Positions 50,304 to 61,929 of a stretch of DNA of 64,000 nt are shown here, piece after piece. Source of the stretch: Lasiosphaeria ovina. Taxonomy: Eukaryota > Ascomycota > Sordariomycetes > Sordariales > Lasiosphaeriaceae. The DNA is taken from the NCBI GenBank assembly GCA_033439765.1, contig JAULSN010000009.1:744001-808000 (forward strand). The letters run 5' to 3'. A program made the position numbers and the translations under genes. The notes under the pieces are model-generated. The model had not been told where the DNA came from. It worked only from the letters and a program-made list of their open reading frames with translations, and did not search any database. Position 1 is the stretch's first letter; each line of letters starts with the position of its first letter.

Positions 50304-51135
50304 CAGTTTACCTCTGCGTGATCAGGATATGGTTGGCGTGGGTAGATTGGATTTAGTCTAGGCCTAGTAGAAATTTTATCAGTAGGTCATAAACTTGGCG
50401 TATGACTCTGAACACCTGCAGAACACTAAACAGTCGTCGAGTTCCTCTTTGGCCCGGGCCCCCTGAGTACTTGGTCAAAATCCGCTCTGCTGTTGACCAG
50501 CTGCTAGAGAAGCTGCATCTGGATGTGGCACGGCGCGAGGACGGCTTGGTGGGGTGGGGTGGGGGGCGGGGCAGGAATGCACTAATTTTCTCTTTCTTGG
50601 CCTGTTTCTGTCTACGTACGGCCGTTGTTCGCGGTACGCATTATGCCATCGCGCCAAGCCACTAGCCCAGCCAAAATCGGATTTTCGCACCACCTTAAAA
50701 AGCCTAGTTCAATGGATTGAACGCTTCTTCAGATGGCCTGCCCGGCACCCACGCCCGCACCCTACGCCCAACCCAATTTTTACCTGTAATTGAGGGCATC
50801 GCTTAATCCACCAAAACCTTCCATGTTCAACCACAACACCAAAATACCGTCAATTGAGCTACAACAACAGCAACAACGCGATTTTATTGCCGCGCAAGTA
50901 GGTGCGCAGCTTCATTCTCAATCTACAAGGCTAACCTAGCGATAGAAAATGGTGCTACAGCCGCCACGGCTCCTCCCCTCCTAACAGCAACAACACATCA
51001 TCAATGGTCTCCTTCATCTTCACGGTCGCTGAACACTATCCTCCAGATTCTCATCAACTTGAGTACCCGCAGCCGCGAGGAAGAAGAATCCTCAATAAAA
51101 TTAGGCTTGTGGATTGCTAGGCATATTGATAACTG
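50304..51135. other. Mostly unassigned; partial duplication of the upstream ORF
   Basis: Bases 50951-51010 repeat part of 49938-50000 (GTGCTACAGCCGCC and GGCTCCTCCCCTCC blocks). A frame at 50402-50665 has a short helical start (YLVKIRSAVDQLLEKLHLDV) that could continue the upstream gene. G-rich run at 50550-50572. Confidence 0.35.
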
Positions 51136-51443
51136 CCATCGCTACTACAAGAGTGTTGAGCCGGGAAAGCCGGCCCTGCTATATCCAGAGCCCGTGGCCG
51201 AAGGGTCGGACAATATTGGAGCGTCATTGCGGCGGTTGCACCATAGCATGCACTAGCAGTTCGGTCCCGTCGATCACAGCCAAGGGGGTCCTCAGAGAGA
51301 ACACCTAGCAAAGAACCCTTCAGTGTGAGGTTCTGGAAGGCTCGCAATAGCCGTCTCGTCTTCTAACCGCGACTAGCTTTTGAGACACTCGCATCGGCGT
51401 CGCCATCGCCACCGCGGGAAGTGTCGTCAGCAGCCTTTCCCTT
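51136..51443. repeat. Dispersed repeat, copy D plus 170-bp block
   Basis: 51136-51247 matches copy A (43950-44061) and 51274-51443 matches 45355-45524. The two blocks are adjacent here as at 45303-45524, so one composite repeat of about 310 bp is dispersed in the region. Confidence 0.85.
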
Positions 51444-51521
51444 CTCAGCTGTGGCTTCGCGTTCGCGTTCGTGTGCTGTTGCTCTTGATCGCCCGCCGCC
51501 GAACCTATACACGATGCCTTT

Positions 51522-52113
51522 ATGCATTTGGACGATGCCTTGGCCAGCTGGTCCACGCCTTTTCAAGGCTCGACCCGCACGAGCAACCCGCCGCCCTCCC
51601 CGACGACGAAGTCGATGTCGAACACGATGAATCTCCCTGGTAGCTCAGATGATGGTGCCGCGGCGACTACAGGCCCCGGTCTGCTTTGCACGACCCCGGT
51701 TGACCAGACGATCACCCAGCCTGAGGAGATCTTCAACCGTGGTTTTGGATGGACTCGAAAGACCGATGAGATGTGGGGACGTACATTCACCACGTACTGT
51801 GAATGGCCTCATACCCTCCTCGCCAGGCAGATGGTATCGAAGGGGCTTAGAGGATACGCGCCGAGCACTGGGTCCTCTTGCGCGGGGCTTTCTTCGCCTG
51901 CTCGCCGGACACATACCTCTTGGGTCCACCTGTCACCTGCCTTACCTGCAAGAGGCGAAGTGGTCGGTGATGCAAAGGGAAACGCTCGGAAATGACGCCA
52001 GTTGTCACAGGGGATTGCGTCTGCCTGAGACTTCTGCGGGCGTGACAAGAATGCACTGCCTCGAGGAACAATCAGAGCTGCGTAAGAGGTTGGCTAAGGA
52101 TTCTGTTATCTAG
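51522..52113 (+). pseudogene. Unassigned coding-like remnant
   Basis: Three frames share the coding sense: PGSSDDGAAATTGPGLLCTT with TQPEEIFNRGFGWTRKTDEM in one; DTYLLGPPVTCLTCKRRSGR (Cys-x2-Cys) in a second near 51905-51970; and LPETSAGVTRMHCLEEQSEL to the TAG at 52111 in the third. The switching suggests a broken gene, perhaps with a zinc-binding Cx2C motif. I do not recognise it with confidence. Confidence 0.25.
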
Positions 52114-52834
52114 AGCAGTTTGCCAGGGAACAAGAGCAATAGCATCAAATCATTGGCTATCATACGACTGGTCCCTAGGTGGGTTGTTCTACCCATGAGC
52201 GGCTTAAGAAACAGAGCACCATTCCTGATTTACCGCTTTCCCCTATTTGCACTGCCATCCTTGGGGGATAGGTTATTTACGTGAACCCATGCATCCTAGG
52301 CCCACCTGCCCTTGACTATGTATGCCTCGCTTACGCGTGGCAAATAATCGGTGCCGAGGAGGGTAGATGAGGTGGACTTTACACCGATAAGGAGAACACG
52401 ATAGGGGCGAGGTAGAGTTGAACATGTGCGAAGCGAGGACAAAGAATCTCCTCGCCCAGGCGGCTAGCGGGTCGAACCACCAATGAAGACGCCTTAGCCG
52501 GTCAAAATCTCGCTCGGGAGAATCGCACTGGTGTTTTGTCTTGTTAGACGGCATGCTATGCAGCGGACACCTTAAGTGTCCTACCCTTCGTCGAGAATCA
52601 TATGCTTGTGGTGCATTTTAGAGGCCATAGGGAGGTGGCGGGATGATTGGGTGGGATGGGGTGCTAGATCCGCCAACCCCCACCCTACCGGATGGGTGAT
52701 GTGCCTAACAGATGCCCCACAATTTCCTCGGCTTGGCGGGGATTGCTGCCTCGACTTGCCACTATAACCTAGCGCTCAACTCCCGCACCGTCTACATAAA
52801 CCAGACACCATGTCCCTCCCTCGACGCGATCACC
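52114..52834. other. Unassigned sequence upstream of the kinase-like gene
   Basis: No convincing ORF; a minus frame at 52273-52554 has no domain. The last 100 bp probably hold the kinase-like gene's promoter. Confidence 0.4.
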
Positions 52835-55322
52835 ATGCCTACCACGCGCGCACAAGCTCAAAGGCGCCTGCGCTTTGCGCGAAAAGGTATTTCCTGACCT
52901 GACGAGACTGACGCATGAAGGCTTCGCTGACGGCTGATGGCTGATAGAAGTGTGCACCTCGGGCAGTCGGACCGACGGACGCATTTGCCAGATGATCCCC
53001 AACACGACCGATCACGACCTCGTCTCGAGCCCCAAGCAACCGCGTCCAGCGAACGCAATGTCCGCCAAAGCGCAGATTGCACAGCTCCAGCGCCAGCTGG
53101 AGGCAGCCACGGCACGAGAGGCGCACGAGCGACACGAGAAAGAGCTGGCCAAGGCATGAGAGGAGGCAGCCAAGGCACGAGAGGAGCAAGAGCGACGAGA
53201 AAAGGAGCGGCTTCGCCTGGAGAACCGAAAGACGACTACCCTCTACGAATACCTACGCAACTGCCACAGTCACCTCTACAACCGCCCAAGACTTGCCGAC
53301 GCATCCATGTCCTCAACGGGCTCCACGGAGGTCTTGGGCAAATACTACCCCAAGTGGCTTCGTCCCTGGTCCGAGTTCGAAACCGTCCTCCTGCCCCGAC
53401 ACCTCGGTTTTCTGAGCAAGATCTGCGGCGAGAAACAACTCTTCCGTCAAAAGAGCACACAATCATGGACTTGGCGGCAACAATTGCGCGGCAGGTCGCC
53501 GGCAACGAGAGTGCGATCGAATACTTTGAGAAGCTTGCTGTTGAGGATCCCGTGGCCGAGATCGTCGGCTTCCTCGCGACCGAAGAGAAAGTCCGTGTTG
53601 CGTACGACTTCGCGGGCATTCGGTTCAGCGGTAACCTCCTCGAGCTCACACAAGCGAGCGATAGGAGTGGGGTCGCAGACGACGAGACCAGCGAGGGGAG
53701 TCCGGAGCGACGATGGCGAGCCGGGCCGAACAAGCGCCTCGCGTCCGAGCGGAAGCACAAACGCCCCAAACACGAAGCCTGACGGAATCGGCCTACGAAC
53801 GCGACCCGGCGGAGGCGAGACCCTGGCGTTTGTGTACGACTACAAGGCAGCCCACAAAGTCGCCATCGAGCATCTTCGGCCAGCCGTGGGCAAGGAGCAG
53901 CTGTTCTTCGAGGTCATCGCACGGGTCAACGGCGTCAAGCTCAGCAGCGATCGCGAAATACGACACCGGGAGAAGGCTGAGGCGTCCGTCGCCATGGCAC
54001 TGACGCAAGTCTTCGACTACATGATCACCTATGGGATATCATATGGCTATGTTGCTGCGGGCCGGTCGTTGCTATTGCTCTACGTCGACAGAAACGACCC
54101 GCAAACGTTGTACTGTCATCCGTGCCTGCCCGACCGACGACGTGGGGGGGCCGACCGACGACTGGACCGACCGGCTGTCCCGCACCGCGGTCGCCCAACT
54201 GGTCAGTTTTGTCTGTTGAGCTTTCAGTCCGACGGTCTCGTGGTCGAGGGACGGTCCCTCGCAACAGCATCGTCTGTGGCTAAGGCGACACTACAAAGAT
54301 GGCCGGAGCCGTATGAGGACGCGGCCTATCCCTGGCTCGAGCCTGCCGAGTCATCGCCTATGCCGTCATCGCAGGCAACGGACGGCTCGGAGTTTGTGTC
54401 CACCGCGGAACCGACCGGTCGAAACGTGGACTTGCGGACTCGGTCGTCTTGTAAGCCAGCAGGCGTGCTCCCCTAACGCGACGAGGACGACGAGGATGAC
54501 GAAGAGGACCATTCGGCACACGACACATCTCGATCATTACCGGCCAACAAGCGGAAGGGCGGTCCGTCGAGTGGTAGCGAGGATGAGGATGTCGTCATGG
54601 TTGACTCACCCACCAGGCAATACTGCACGCAAGCGTGCCTGTTAGGTCTTAAGAGAGGGAAAGACCTGGACGAGAATTGCCCTAATGTCTCTTTACATCG
54701 CTCCGACGTCTCTTCTCGGCGTCCCATAGATGCCAACCAGTTTACCGACCTGGTGAATTGGCAGCTTCTCCGGAATCCCTATAGGAAATGCCGGACGGTG
54801 GACTTCTGGGGCAAGAGAGGAGCGATAGGCTGGCTTTTCAAGCTGGAGCTTCTTCCGTACGGCTACACATTTGTCGGCAAAGGCACACTGGAGGGCCGCC
54901 TCGGTCGCCTAGAGCACGAAGGCCAGGTCTACGCACGGCTTGACCATCTCCAGGGCGAGGTGGTACCAGTGCACCTAGGCCTCGTGTGCCTCGATCCTGG
55001 CTACATCCTCCCGGGGTTCAGGTTTGTTATTTATATAATGCTCATGTCACGGGCCGGCGAGACGCCCGGCGCCAGCACGGACGACGCCGAGACGCTGAAG
55101 AAGAAGTCGTTGACGGCCATCTGGAGAGAGGGTGTTGATCACGGCGATGACTACAACGCCAATTATCTATGGAACGCCGAGCGCTGTCGCATAATGATCA
55201 TCGACTTCGACCGAGCTCGCCTCTTCCCACACCTCAAGCCCCAAGCAAGCGGTTTCCAGGCTAGCCAAACCCAAGAGGAAGCGCCGTGGCAGTTCCAAGG
55301 CAGGCGGCACGCGAAAGCGTAG
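52835..55322 (+). pseudogene. Fungal protein-kinase-like gene, frame-broken
   Basis: ATG 52835, exon 1 to 52886, 61-bp intron (GTATTT...GATAG), exon 2 from 52948. Almost all later coding sequence is one frame: a coiled coil (AQIAQLQRQLEAATAREAHE), then TTTLYEYLRNCHSHLYNRPR, YYPKWLRPWSEFETVLL, later KVAIEHLRPAVGKEQLFFEV and ALTQVFDYMITYGISYGYVA, an acidic linker, and PTRQYCTQACLLGLKRGKDL. The C-terminal lobe has WLFKLELLPYGYTFVGKGT, an HGDDYNANYL catalytic-loop equivalent and MIIDFDRARLF in the DFG position. This is a fungal-specific kinase-like family. Lesions: TGA 53157, a +/- frameshift pair bracketing 53450-53780 (the middle reads correctly in another frame, AATIARQVAGNESAIEYFEK), and TAA 54474. 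The paired shifts could also be assembly errors. Biological role unknown. Confidence 0.65.
52887..52947 (+). other. Putative intron 1 of the kinase-like gene
   Basis: GTATTT donor and TGATAG acceptor with a GCTGAC-type branch motif (CGCTGACGG near 52926). Splicing joins RFARK to EVCTSG in the frame used by the rest of the gene. Confidence 0.5.
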
Positions 55323-55459
55323 GCCCTAGATTTGGGCCCCTCTAGGCACCCAATATGCATTTGACAGAAGTACTGTTCCGGGCTGCCGAACGAGGCACAT
55401 CCTCGTGGAGATTGGCAGGAGTCCGAGGGCAAGTTCACTTGGATGATGATGTCCAGATC

Positions 55460-55653
55460 TTCGGCTCGGCGGCTGAGTCTATTGACAAGGTTCTGGTCAT
55501 CTTCATCGCCGCTTGTTGTCATTGTCTGCCCAAGCCGCGAGCTTGCTGTCCAGACGTTCGGCTCGGCGGTTGAGTCTATTGACAAGGTTCTGGTCATCTT
55601 CATCGCCGCTTGTTGTCATTGTCTGCCCAAGCCGCGAGCTTGCTGTCCAGATC
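55460..55653. repeat. 97-bp tandem duplication
   Basis: Copy 1 55460-55556 and copy 2 55557-55653 are near-identical (starting TTCGGCTCGGCGG). Frames on the minus strand repeat accordingly (ESIDKVLVIFIAACC on plus). It lies 140 bp after the kinase-like gene stop. Near identity suggests a recent duplication. Confidence 0.85.
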
Positions 55654-55939
55654 AATTGACGTCCACGTCCAGGTGGTGGGGGGCCACCACCCACCCCACC
55701 CCACCGCCCAGCGCGAGTGCGAGTGTTCCTCGAGGCGCGCGACGACGGGTCATCCCGGACAGGAACGGTATCTCTAGCTGTGCATAGCCACAAGCCTTGG
55801 CAATATGGTTGTGGTGTACATACTGCATCACAATTTGTCGAATCCCAATCTCATCCTATGTCCCAATCTTGTCCCAACGTCCCAATCTCGCTGTGTCCCA
55901 GTTTTGTTCCACGTCCCCTACCTCATCCCGTGTCCCAGG

Positions 55940-56065
55940 CGTCTACCCGGCAATACTGCACGCAAAGTCTGGCTACTGGACCTCAGAGGGTGGGCATCTC
56001 GAGCATGCGTGTCCTAGCAAGGGTAGAAGCAAAGTGTTTTGTTCGGTTCGGTACAGCCGATACCA
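55940..56065 (+). pseudogene. Second copy of the kinase-like family, short fragment
   Basis: TRQYCTQ is followed, after a frame change, by a stretch equivalent to GGHLEHACPSKG, matching PTRQYCTQACLLGLKRGKDL and the next DENCPN of the gene at 54600-54690. Only about 40 codons are recognisable. It suggests the locus once held a second copy, or that this short segment was duplicated. Confidence 0.45.
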
Positions 56066-56165
56066 AGATTTCTTGCCTCGCCTTCGCTGTCGTAGCAGTA
56101 GGTAGCCATAGCGGCTTTCAGGCTGCGGCGGGCAGTCAACGTTTCGGGATCGGTCCTCCGTAACG

Positions 56166-56959
56166 ACCCACGAACCAGCTAAGCGACAAGGCCAAAGCCG
56201 CTCGTCGCGCACCGTAGGCCGCAGCTTCGACGACCTGGAAATCAGGCCAAGCACGTTTCAGAGGCTATCGATCACCACTTCGACCGCCGTTGCGCAGTGT
56301 TGGTATGATCGGCCGCGGCCGCGGAGGAAACGAGGTCATGCGCCGTACACATCGACAGCTCGCCGCCGGCCAGACGTTTTTTTTTTCTCTCTCCCGGCGA
56401 TTATCCGCTCGCGAATCGCATCGCCTCACCGTCCTTAACCCCCAAAAGAGGACCTTCAGAAAGCCGCATCTCTCGTCCCCCGAAATCCTCCTTCCTTACC
56501 AACAACCAAGTCCGCCGCGACACACAGCACCCTCCTTCCCTCTCGGCTGCCGGTCTTCATTTTCAACCCCTCTCCGAACCGCGCCTTTAGGGCACGCCAG
56601 ACACCATTTCACGCGAGCCCGGTAGATCGTTTCGTCGAGCGATCCCTCAAACTCGTAAGCGATCCTCTCGGTCCTTTCCTCGGCCGACGCGAGCCCACGG
56701 ATTCATCGACTTTCCTCGACTCGGGCAGGGCGCACACGCGATCTACAGCACCGTGCTAACACGACTCCTCGCTCCAGGTCCGCAGCAAGTATCGCCTCCT
56801 GCCAACTCCTACTCCTTACGAGCCGCACACAATCCAGACCGCCCGCACACAGGTTGCTCGTCTACTTATACACACTCCGCATGGCCAGCAGCCTGCGCGT
56901 CCGAACGCCGTCGCCCGGCAGCGGCTCCGCGGAATATTTCTCAGGGTATCACGCTGGCG
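56166..56959. other. Likely 5' region of the SNF2-type gene
   Basis: Apart from a T run (56378-56387) and C/T-rich stretches (56450-56600), no gene is evident. The frame 56290-56625 is Arg/Ser/Pro-rich and domain-free. CT-rich promoter-like sequence precedes the ATG at 56960. Confidence 0.4.
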
Positions 56960-59900
56960 ATGCGCGCACACGACGTAAGTAACGCGTCCGGATCCTCTGC
57001 CCCGTACCCCAGCATTTCCCGCCATGTTCCGACGCCTCGATATGCCTTGCGTTTCCCTACATCATCAGCACGCTGGGCCTGGTCCGCTAACCTTTTATCA
57101 TCTAGAAACAGCAATGGCTTCCTCGCGTGGTTCGATAGCTTCGTTTGGATTCGAAACCCACCCGTCCCCCTTCCGATTTCCCCAAACACCACCCCCCGCG
57201 GCACAGGCAAGCGCGATTCGAGCACCGCGCTGTCCGCTGCTGGCCAACACCCGTCATCGGTCAAGCGCCGGCGCCTCTTTCTACCCGACGAGCGTGCCTT
57301 GACCCGCGGTGGCCAAGGTGACGAGCCTGCCTGCCCGACGGTAAACCAGCTGGCCGTCGATTTTATGGTGCAGGACGTCCCAGGTGTTGATGATGCTGCA
57401 ATACAGGATCTGGTCTTCAACTGGAGCCGTCACGATCATCGTCGACTTGAAGAGTTATCTACAGTGGAGGCCGAGGTCTGCAGCATCAAGTAGGAAGAGA
57501 TGCTTCGAGAACTGGGCAACAGGGTTCACATCAAGGAATTTAATAAGGGGGTGGCCATTCTTCTCTCCATCAACAAAAGTGGTGACGAGATGGTGGAAAT
57601 CCAGGATCCCGGCGCGCTACGAATCTACGCCCGTCTGCTACTTAAGGAGCCTGGGCGCCTGAGCCAACATCCCTTGTTCGGACTAACCATGGTCCTCACG
57701 GTGGTGACGCGCGCCGCAGCTGATGCCATCCTCCACCCAGCTGCCGATGAGAGTGGGCTCGATGCTCAGGCCTTTAGCAAGAGCCAGCAGCCAATCCTCT
57801 CAGCCCTAGCGGCGCCCTGTCCCCCGCGCGACCTTCTCGGCACGACAACGAGCCCGATGTCAACATCGACCTTGACATTCCGGATGCCCCAGACGCCAAT
57901 GATCTGGGAGCTGGTGGCCCAGACGCCCTTGGTCCGGACGTCGATGCCCCGGACGCCGATGCCCCGGACGTCGATGCCCCGGACGCCGATGCCCCGGACG
58001 CCGATAATCCGGACGCTAATGTCCCGGCCGTTGACACTCCGGACGATGATGGCCCGGCAACTAATACCCCAGACGCCGGTGTCCAGGACGCCGATGCCCC
58101 AGTCGTGTATGTCACAAATTCCAACGCTGCTGGAGTTGACGTCCCAGACGCCAATGCTCTGGATGTCAACGTTGCTGGAATCGAAGTCCCGGACGTTCAA
58201 CCACCGGAGGCCGCAGTTCCAGTCGTTGACGACGCCGACACTGTTGGAGTCGGAGTCCCAGCTGTCGATGCTGCCGGGGACGAACCCGCCGCGCCGCTTC
58301 ACGACTCGCCAGCCCCTCTGGTTCCTGATGTGGCTGCGCCTCTGGCATCAGTTGAACCAGTGGCCGCCCCGCACCCACTGCCTGCTGATATTCCCGCCGT
58401 CGAGCCCGCCGGTCCCGCCGATCAGCCCGCCGACCTTGCAAGCTTGGCCGGCAACGTAGGCCTTGCCGAACCGGCCGCCGATTTCGAGATTGCTCATACT
58501 CCTGCACGTCTCGACGGCAGCAATAATACAAACCATGTGGTCATCGAAATCTCGTCAGATGATGACGCCCCGCCGCCCAGCCGCGCTGCCAGGAAGAGTG
58601 TTGCGGTCAGTGACAAGGTCATCGGAATTTCATCACGGGATTCTCGGCAGTCCAGCCGCGCCGTCCGCCAGAGTGCTACGGTCGAGGACGAGGTCGACTA
58701 CCTCGGCGAGCCAGGTTGAGGAAGCCAGCCCAGCCTGGACGCGGCCGGCGCCCACTTCGGCGAACCTGGTGTCTTGGGAGATGAACAGGAGCTGCTGGAC
58801 GAACTTGCAGTCCACATCAAGAGCGGTGATGATACCCAGCTCTGGGACCTGGCCTGCGACTGGGTCTCCCACGACCCGACAAGAGCAAGGCGAACCGATT
58901 TGATCAAGCTACCAGGCATGCGCCTGGGCGTACGGCCGCATCAGTTGTTCGCCGCATGCAGCTTTCTCTTTTACACCTATGCGGGAGAGAATAAATTTGC
59001 CGGTCATATTGTCGGCTACGATACTAGCGTGGGCAAGACGGCTGCCGCATTGCTGGTGGCAGTCCTCATCCGGCTTTCAAACCTCTGTCGCCGGCACGTG
59101 TTGAACGAATGGGCGCAATGCTCCACCGACGCCAACCTGCCCCGTTCTCACCTCCCCAGGAACCAGTATGACATGGATGGCTCCATCGAGCCGGCTGATC
59201 CCGAGCGCACCTGTCCCTCTGGCAAACCCTTCGGCATCGCATGTTTTTGCGTGCCTGGTTCCATGACCAGGCACAATACCGGTGGAGACGTCGCCATCAG
59301 CGCCGGGCCGAGCCTGTTCCTTGTACCCGCGTCCGTCGTCAGAAACTGGCGCAAAGGAGCAAAGCAGTTTGTCGAGGGCAAATTCCTACTCCCCCCCGAC
59401 GTATACGGCCGCCGGGAACCTATCGATTTCATAGAGTGGTCTGTCTCGCATGGCCAGGACTATATCATTCCCAATAAAGTTCTCGACGACGTTCGTCCTG
59501 CGTTTGACCAACCCGGTCCGGAGTACCGAATGTCTTCGAGCAATAAGAAAGGCAGGGACAAGATCGGACAGTCCGACGTCACCTACAAGTTGAGACACCG
59601 AAATAGCGACGGCCCCGAGCTCAACTCTTTCCCCAAGCATCAAGCAATCATTGTGAGCAGCAGCCCGGCCGGCCTGAACGCGACTGGGGCGAAGCTCCTC
59701 CTGGAGACCAGCGTCAGGATCATTGGCATAAGAAACGGTCAGACGGAGAAGTTCGTGAAGTTCAAATGGGCAATCCGTCCCTCGCTCGTGGTCGGGGATA
59801 AGTTCCACGAGGTGAAGAACTTGGCCACCAGCCTCGCCACGGCCTTGAGGCTCATCCAGCGACATGCCCCCAAGAACCAGGTTCCAAAGATCATGCCGCT

Positions 59901-61152
59901 GAGCGCCACGCCACTGACGGGGACCGACATGAAGAAGTGCCTCAACCTTGTGACCAGGCTGGTGCTGCCGGAGGCGTGGGACCACGAACCCAAGGGTTCG
60001 CCCTGCTACAAGCTCAGCCACGAGGACCTGATTGATCGGCTGGTTCGCGGGTATCAGACCTTGACGGTCGAGATGGCTAACGCGTCGGAGCCTGACCTGC
60101 TGGAGAGGAGAAATGGTGTTCGTAAGCAGTTGGTAGAGAGGCTTCGCAGCATCATGACGATCCGGTCCGGCACCGATCTCTTCTTTGGGGAGCAGACCAT
60201 ACTACTACCGCCCTTGATTAAGGAGTGTGCGTCCGAAGATGGCGTCTTGGTGTGTCAGTCGCTCCGTGCGGCCGCGCCGGACTTTGCGGCAAAGCTCAGC
60301 GCCCAGCGCCGGTCTGCCGTGTTGCCTGCTGCTGGGTCCGGCCACCATGGGCAGCCGTCGGCGAGTCAAGATCTGTACAAAATGGCTTTGGATGCGGACT
60401 TCCTTTGGCGATTGCGGCTGGGGAACTTTCCCGGCATCATTGATCTCGGATGTCCAAGAATCTATTCGGAGCTCCAGCAGCGCGCAAAGCTCGCCCTCGG
60501 ACAGCTTGCTCTGGTCGGAAGACGCAGACGTACGCGCGATGAATCCCTTTGGCCGACACATCGATATGATCTGCAAGGGCTCGGGGAAAAATCAAGGAGC
60601 TGGAGAAGTTCTTGGAACTTGCCCTGAAAGACAAGGAACCGCCACGAGCCGAACTGGTGGCCGGGATGGCCGGTGCCACGAGCGACCAGGACGTCGTATT
60701 CAAGAAGTATGTTGTCGTCTTCGTCGCCCGACCAATCTCTGCTGCCTTGCTTGCCATGTGGGCCCACCGCAACGTGGAGTCTCGTTGGTAAGTGGCATCT
60801 GATCACGGCACGGAACACGACGGCGACCGGGCGCGAGGACAAGATCAAGCTGCTGCTGCCGCGCCGCATTCCCTACAGCAACGCCGACAAGCCCACAGTG
60901 ATCTTCACGACGCCAGGCGTGTGCGGCACGGGCATGAACGGGCTGGTGGCCGCGAACTGGGCCCTCATGTTAGACATACCCTTCAGATTGCATCTGACGC
61001 ACCAGGCCCTTGGCCGGTTCAGACGGTATAGGCAGTAGTACATAGTCCATTTTGTCATACTCGTGGCGGGTGACAACGAAGGAGAAGAGAGCGTGTACAG
61101 GAAGCTCAAGTCGCTAGGCGACATTTGCAAAGATCTGCGGCTGCAGGGTTGA
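56960..61152 (+). pseudogene. SNF2-type helicase gene, frame-broken
   Basis: One long coding region. From ATG 56960, after a likely intron (GTAAGT near 56974 to CTAG near 57107), the N-terminus has a basic signal (SSVKRRRLFLP) and EVEIQDPGALRIYARLLLKE-type sequence. A frame change near 57825 leads to a run of Asp-Ala-Pro repeats and an acidic region. The helicase follows: GMRLGVRPHQLFAACSFLFY, motif I GYDTSVGKT (59014-59040), PASVVRNWRKGAKQF, motif II VVGDKFHEVKN (59788-59820), motif III LSATPLTG (59899-59922), TTPGVCGTGMNGLVAANWAL and QALGRFRRYRQ (motifs V and VI). Stops: TAG 57491, TGA 58717, TAG 61036; frameshifts near 57825, 60500, 60590 and 60785. SNF2 proteins are DNA-dependent ATPases remodelling chromatin. 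Motif II has DKFH where DExH is expected. Confidence 0.78.
57935..58085 (+). repeat. Asp-Ala-Pro coding repeat inside the SNF2-type gene
   Basis: About eight imperfect 15-18-bp units (GACGCCGATGCCCCG) encode DADAP/DVDAP; the other plus frame turns this into an artificial RTPMPRTSMP run. Unit slippage here could account for the nearby frame change. Confidence 0.8.
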
Positions 61153-61639
61153 GGCGGCGGCGGGCAGGCTGGATAGCAGCGAGTTTGAGTCTTCAACGGG
61201 CGGTAGGAGGTAGGGAGAGGCTAGGCAGCCAGGCTTGCCGGTCTGTATCGTTGTACCGTCGACAGCTAGCTGCCAGCGCACAATAGGGCCGTACCGGGCC
61301 AGAATCTGGGTCGGATCAAGTAACCAAAACTTGGCCAGTCTTTAAGCCGCGCACAGCTGAGCGGCATCTCCCCGTCCCGGAATCTGTCCCACATCCCAAA
61401 ATCTATCCCATATCACAAATCCATCACACATCCCAAGGTCCATCACACATCCCAAATCCATTCCAAATCCCAACATTCATCCCAAATCCATTACAGTACA
61501 CATCCCACTTCCATCACACACCCCAAGCCGGCATACACCAACAAGCCGATAGGGGATCTCCGTAAGCTATCATGTCAACTCGACTTACAGTGCTAGCTCC
61601 GTAGCATACTAATCCGACAACAATCCATCTCACTAAGAC
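61153..61639. other. Non-coding gap with a degenerate repeat
   Basis: Between the SNF2-type gene and the FAR1-type fragment. 61370-61525 contains a degenerate tandem repeat of units like ATCCCAAATCCATCACACAT. No gene. Confidence 0.6.
61370..61525. repeat. Degenerate CATCCCAAATCCAT tandem repeat
   Basis: About nine imperfect units of 14-20 bp built on ATCCCAAATCCAT and CATCACACATCCC. Similar runs (TCCCAATCT...TGTCCCA) occur at 55830-55935 upstream of the SNF2-type gene, so the repeat may mark both flanks. Confidence 0.7.
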
Positions 61640-61925
61640 ATGCTGCTCCTAGGATCTCTTGGTGGATATCGTGCAGAATTGCCTCCCGAAGGCCGTTTGT
61701 TTCCATCGGAAGACGAAATAACCCAATTCATAAAGTCCTTCTACAAGCAACAAGGCTACGAGGCCATTATCAAAGCAGGTCAGACAAGCGAACGAGTGTT
61801 TATTGGATCTGTAAGAAATGGAAGGACGGATGTCCAGTAAAGTGGCGGTCTACCAAGAAGAATGACTGGTGGGCTATTCGTCACTCGAATCCCGACTCGT
61901 CTCATAACCAATCCGGTCGGCGCCC
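61640..61925 (+). mobile_element. FAR1-type DNA-binding domain fragment (MULE-related)
   Basis: The ATG at 61640 frame gives LPPEGRLFPSEDEITQFIKS, FYKQQGYEAIIKAGQTSERV and FIGSVRNGR, and the next frame continues KWRSTKKNDWWAIRHSNPDS with SHN. This is the beta-strand and Cys/His-containing FAR1 fold found at the start of MULE-type transposases and their host-domesticated relatives; the expected Cys residues before KW are not seen, but the W and H...H end is present. A frameshift near 61838 separates the halves. No MULE DDE core is found downstream. Confidence 0.5.
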
Positions 61926-61929
61926 CCCG

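Noticed and set aside
52785..53782. 281-codon frame as an independent gene
   Set aside because: Its first two thirds are a shadow of the kinase-like gene; only 53450-53780 is coding sense and belongs to that gene.
57500..58459. 319-codon frame with an RTPMPRTSMP-type run
   Set aside because: Only its first 110 codons are coding; the rest is the wrong frame of the Asp-Ala-Pro repeat of the SNF2-type gene.
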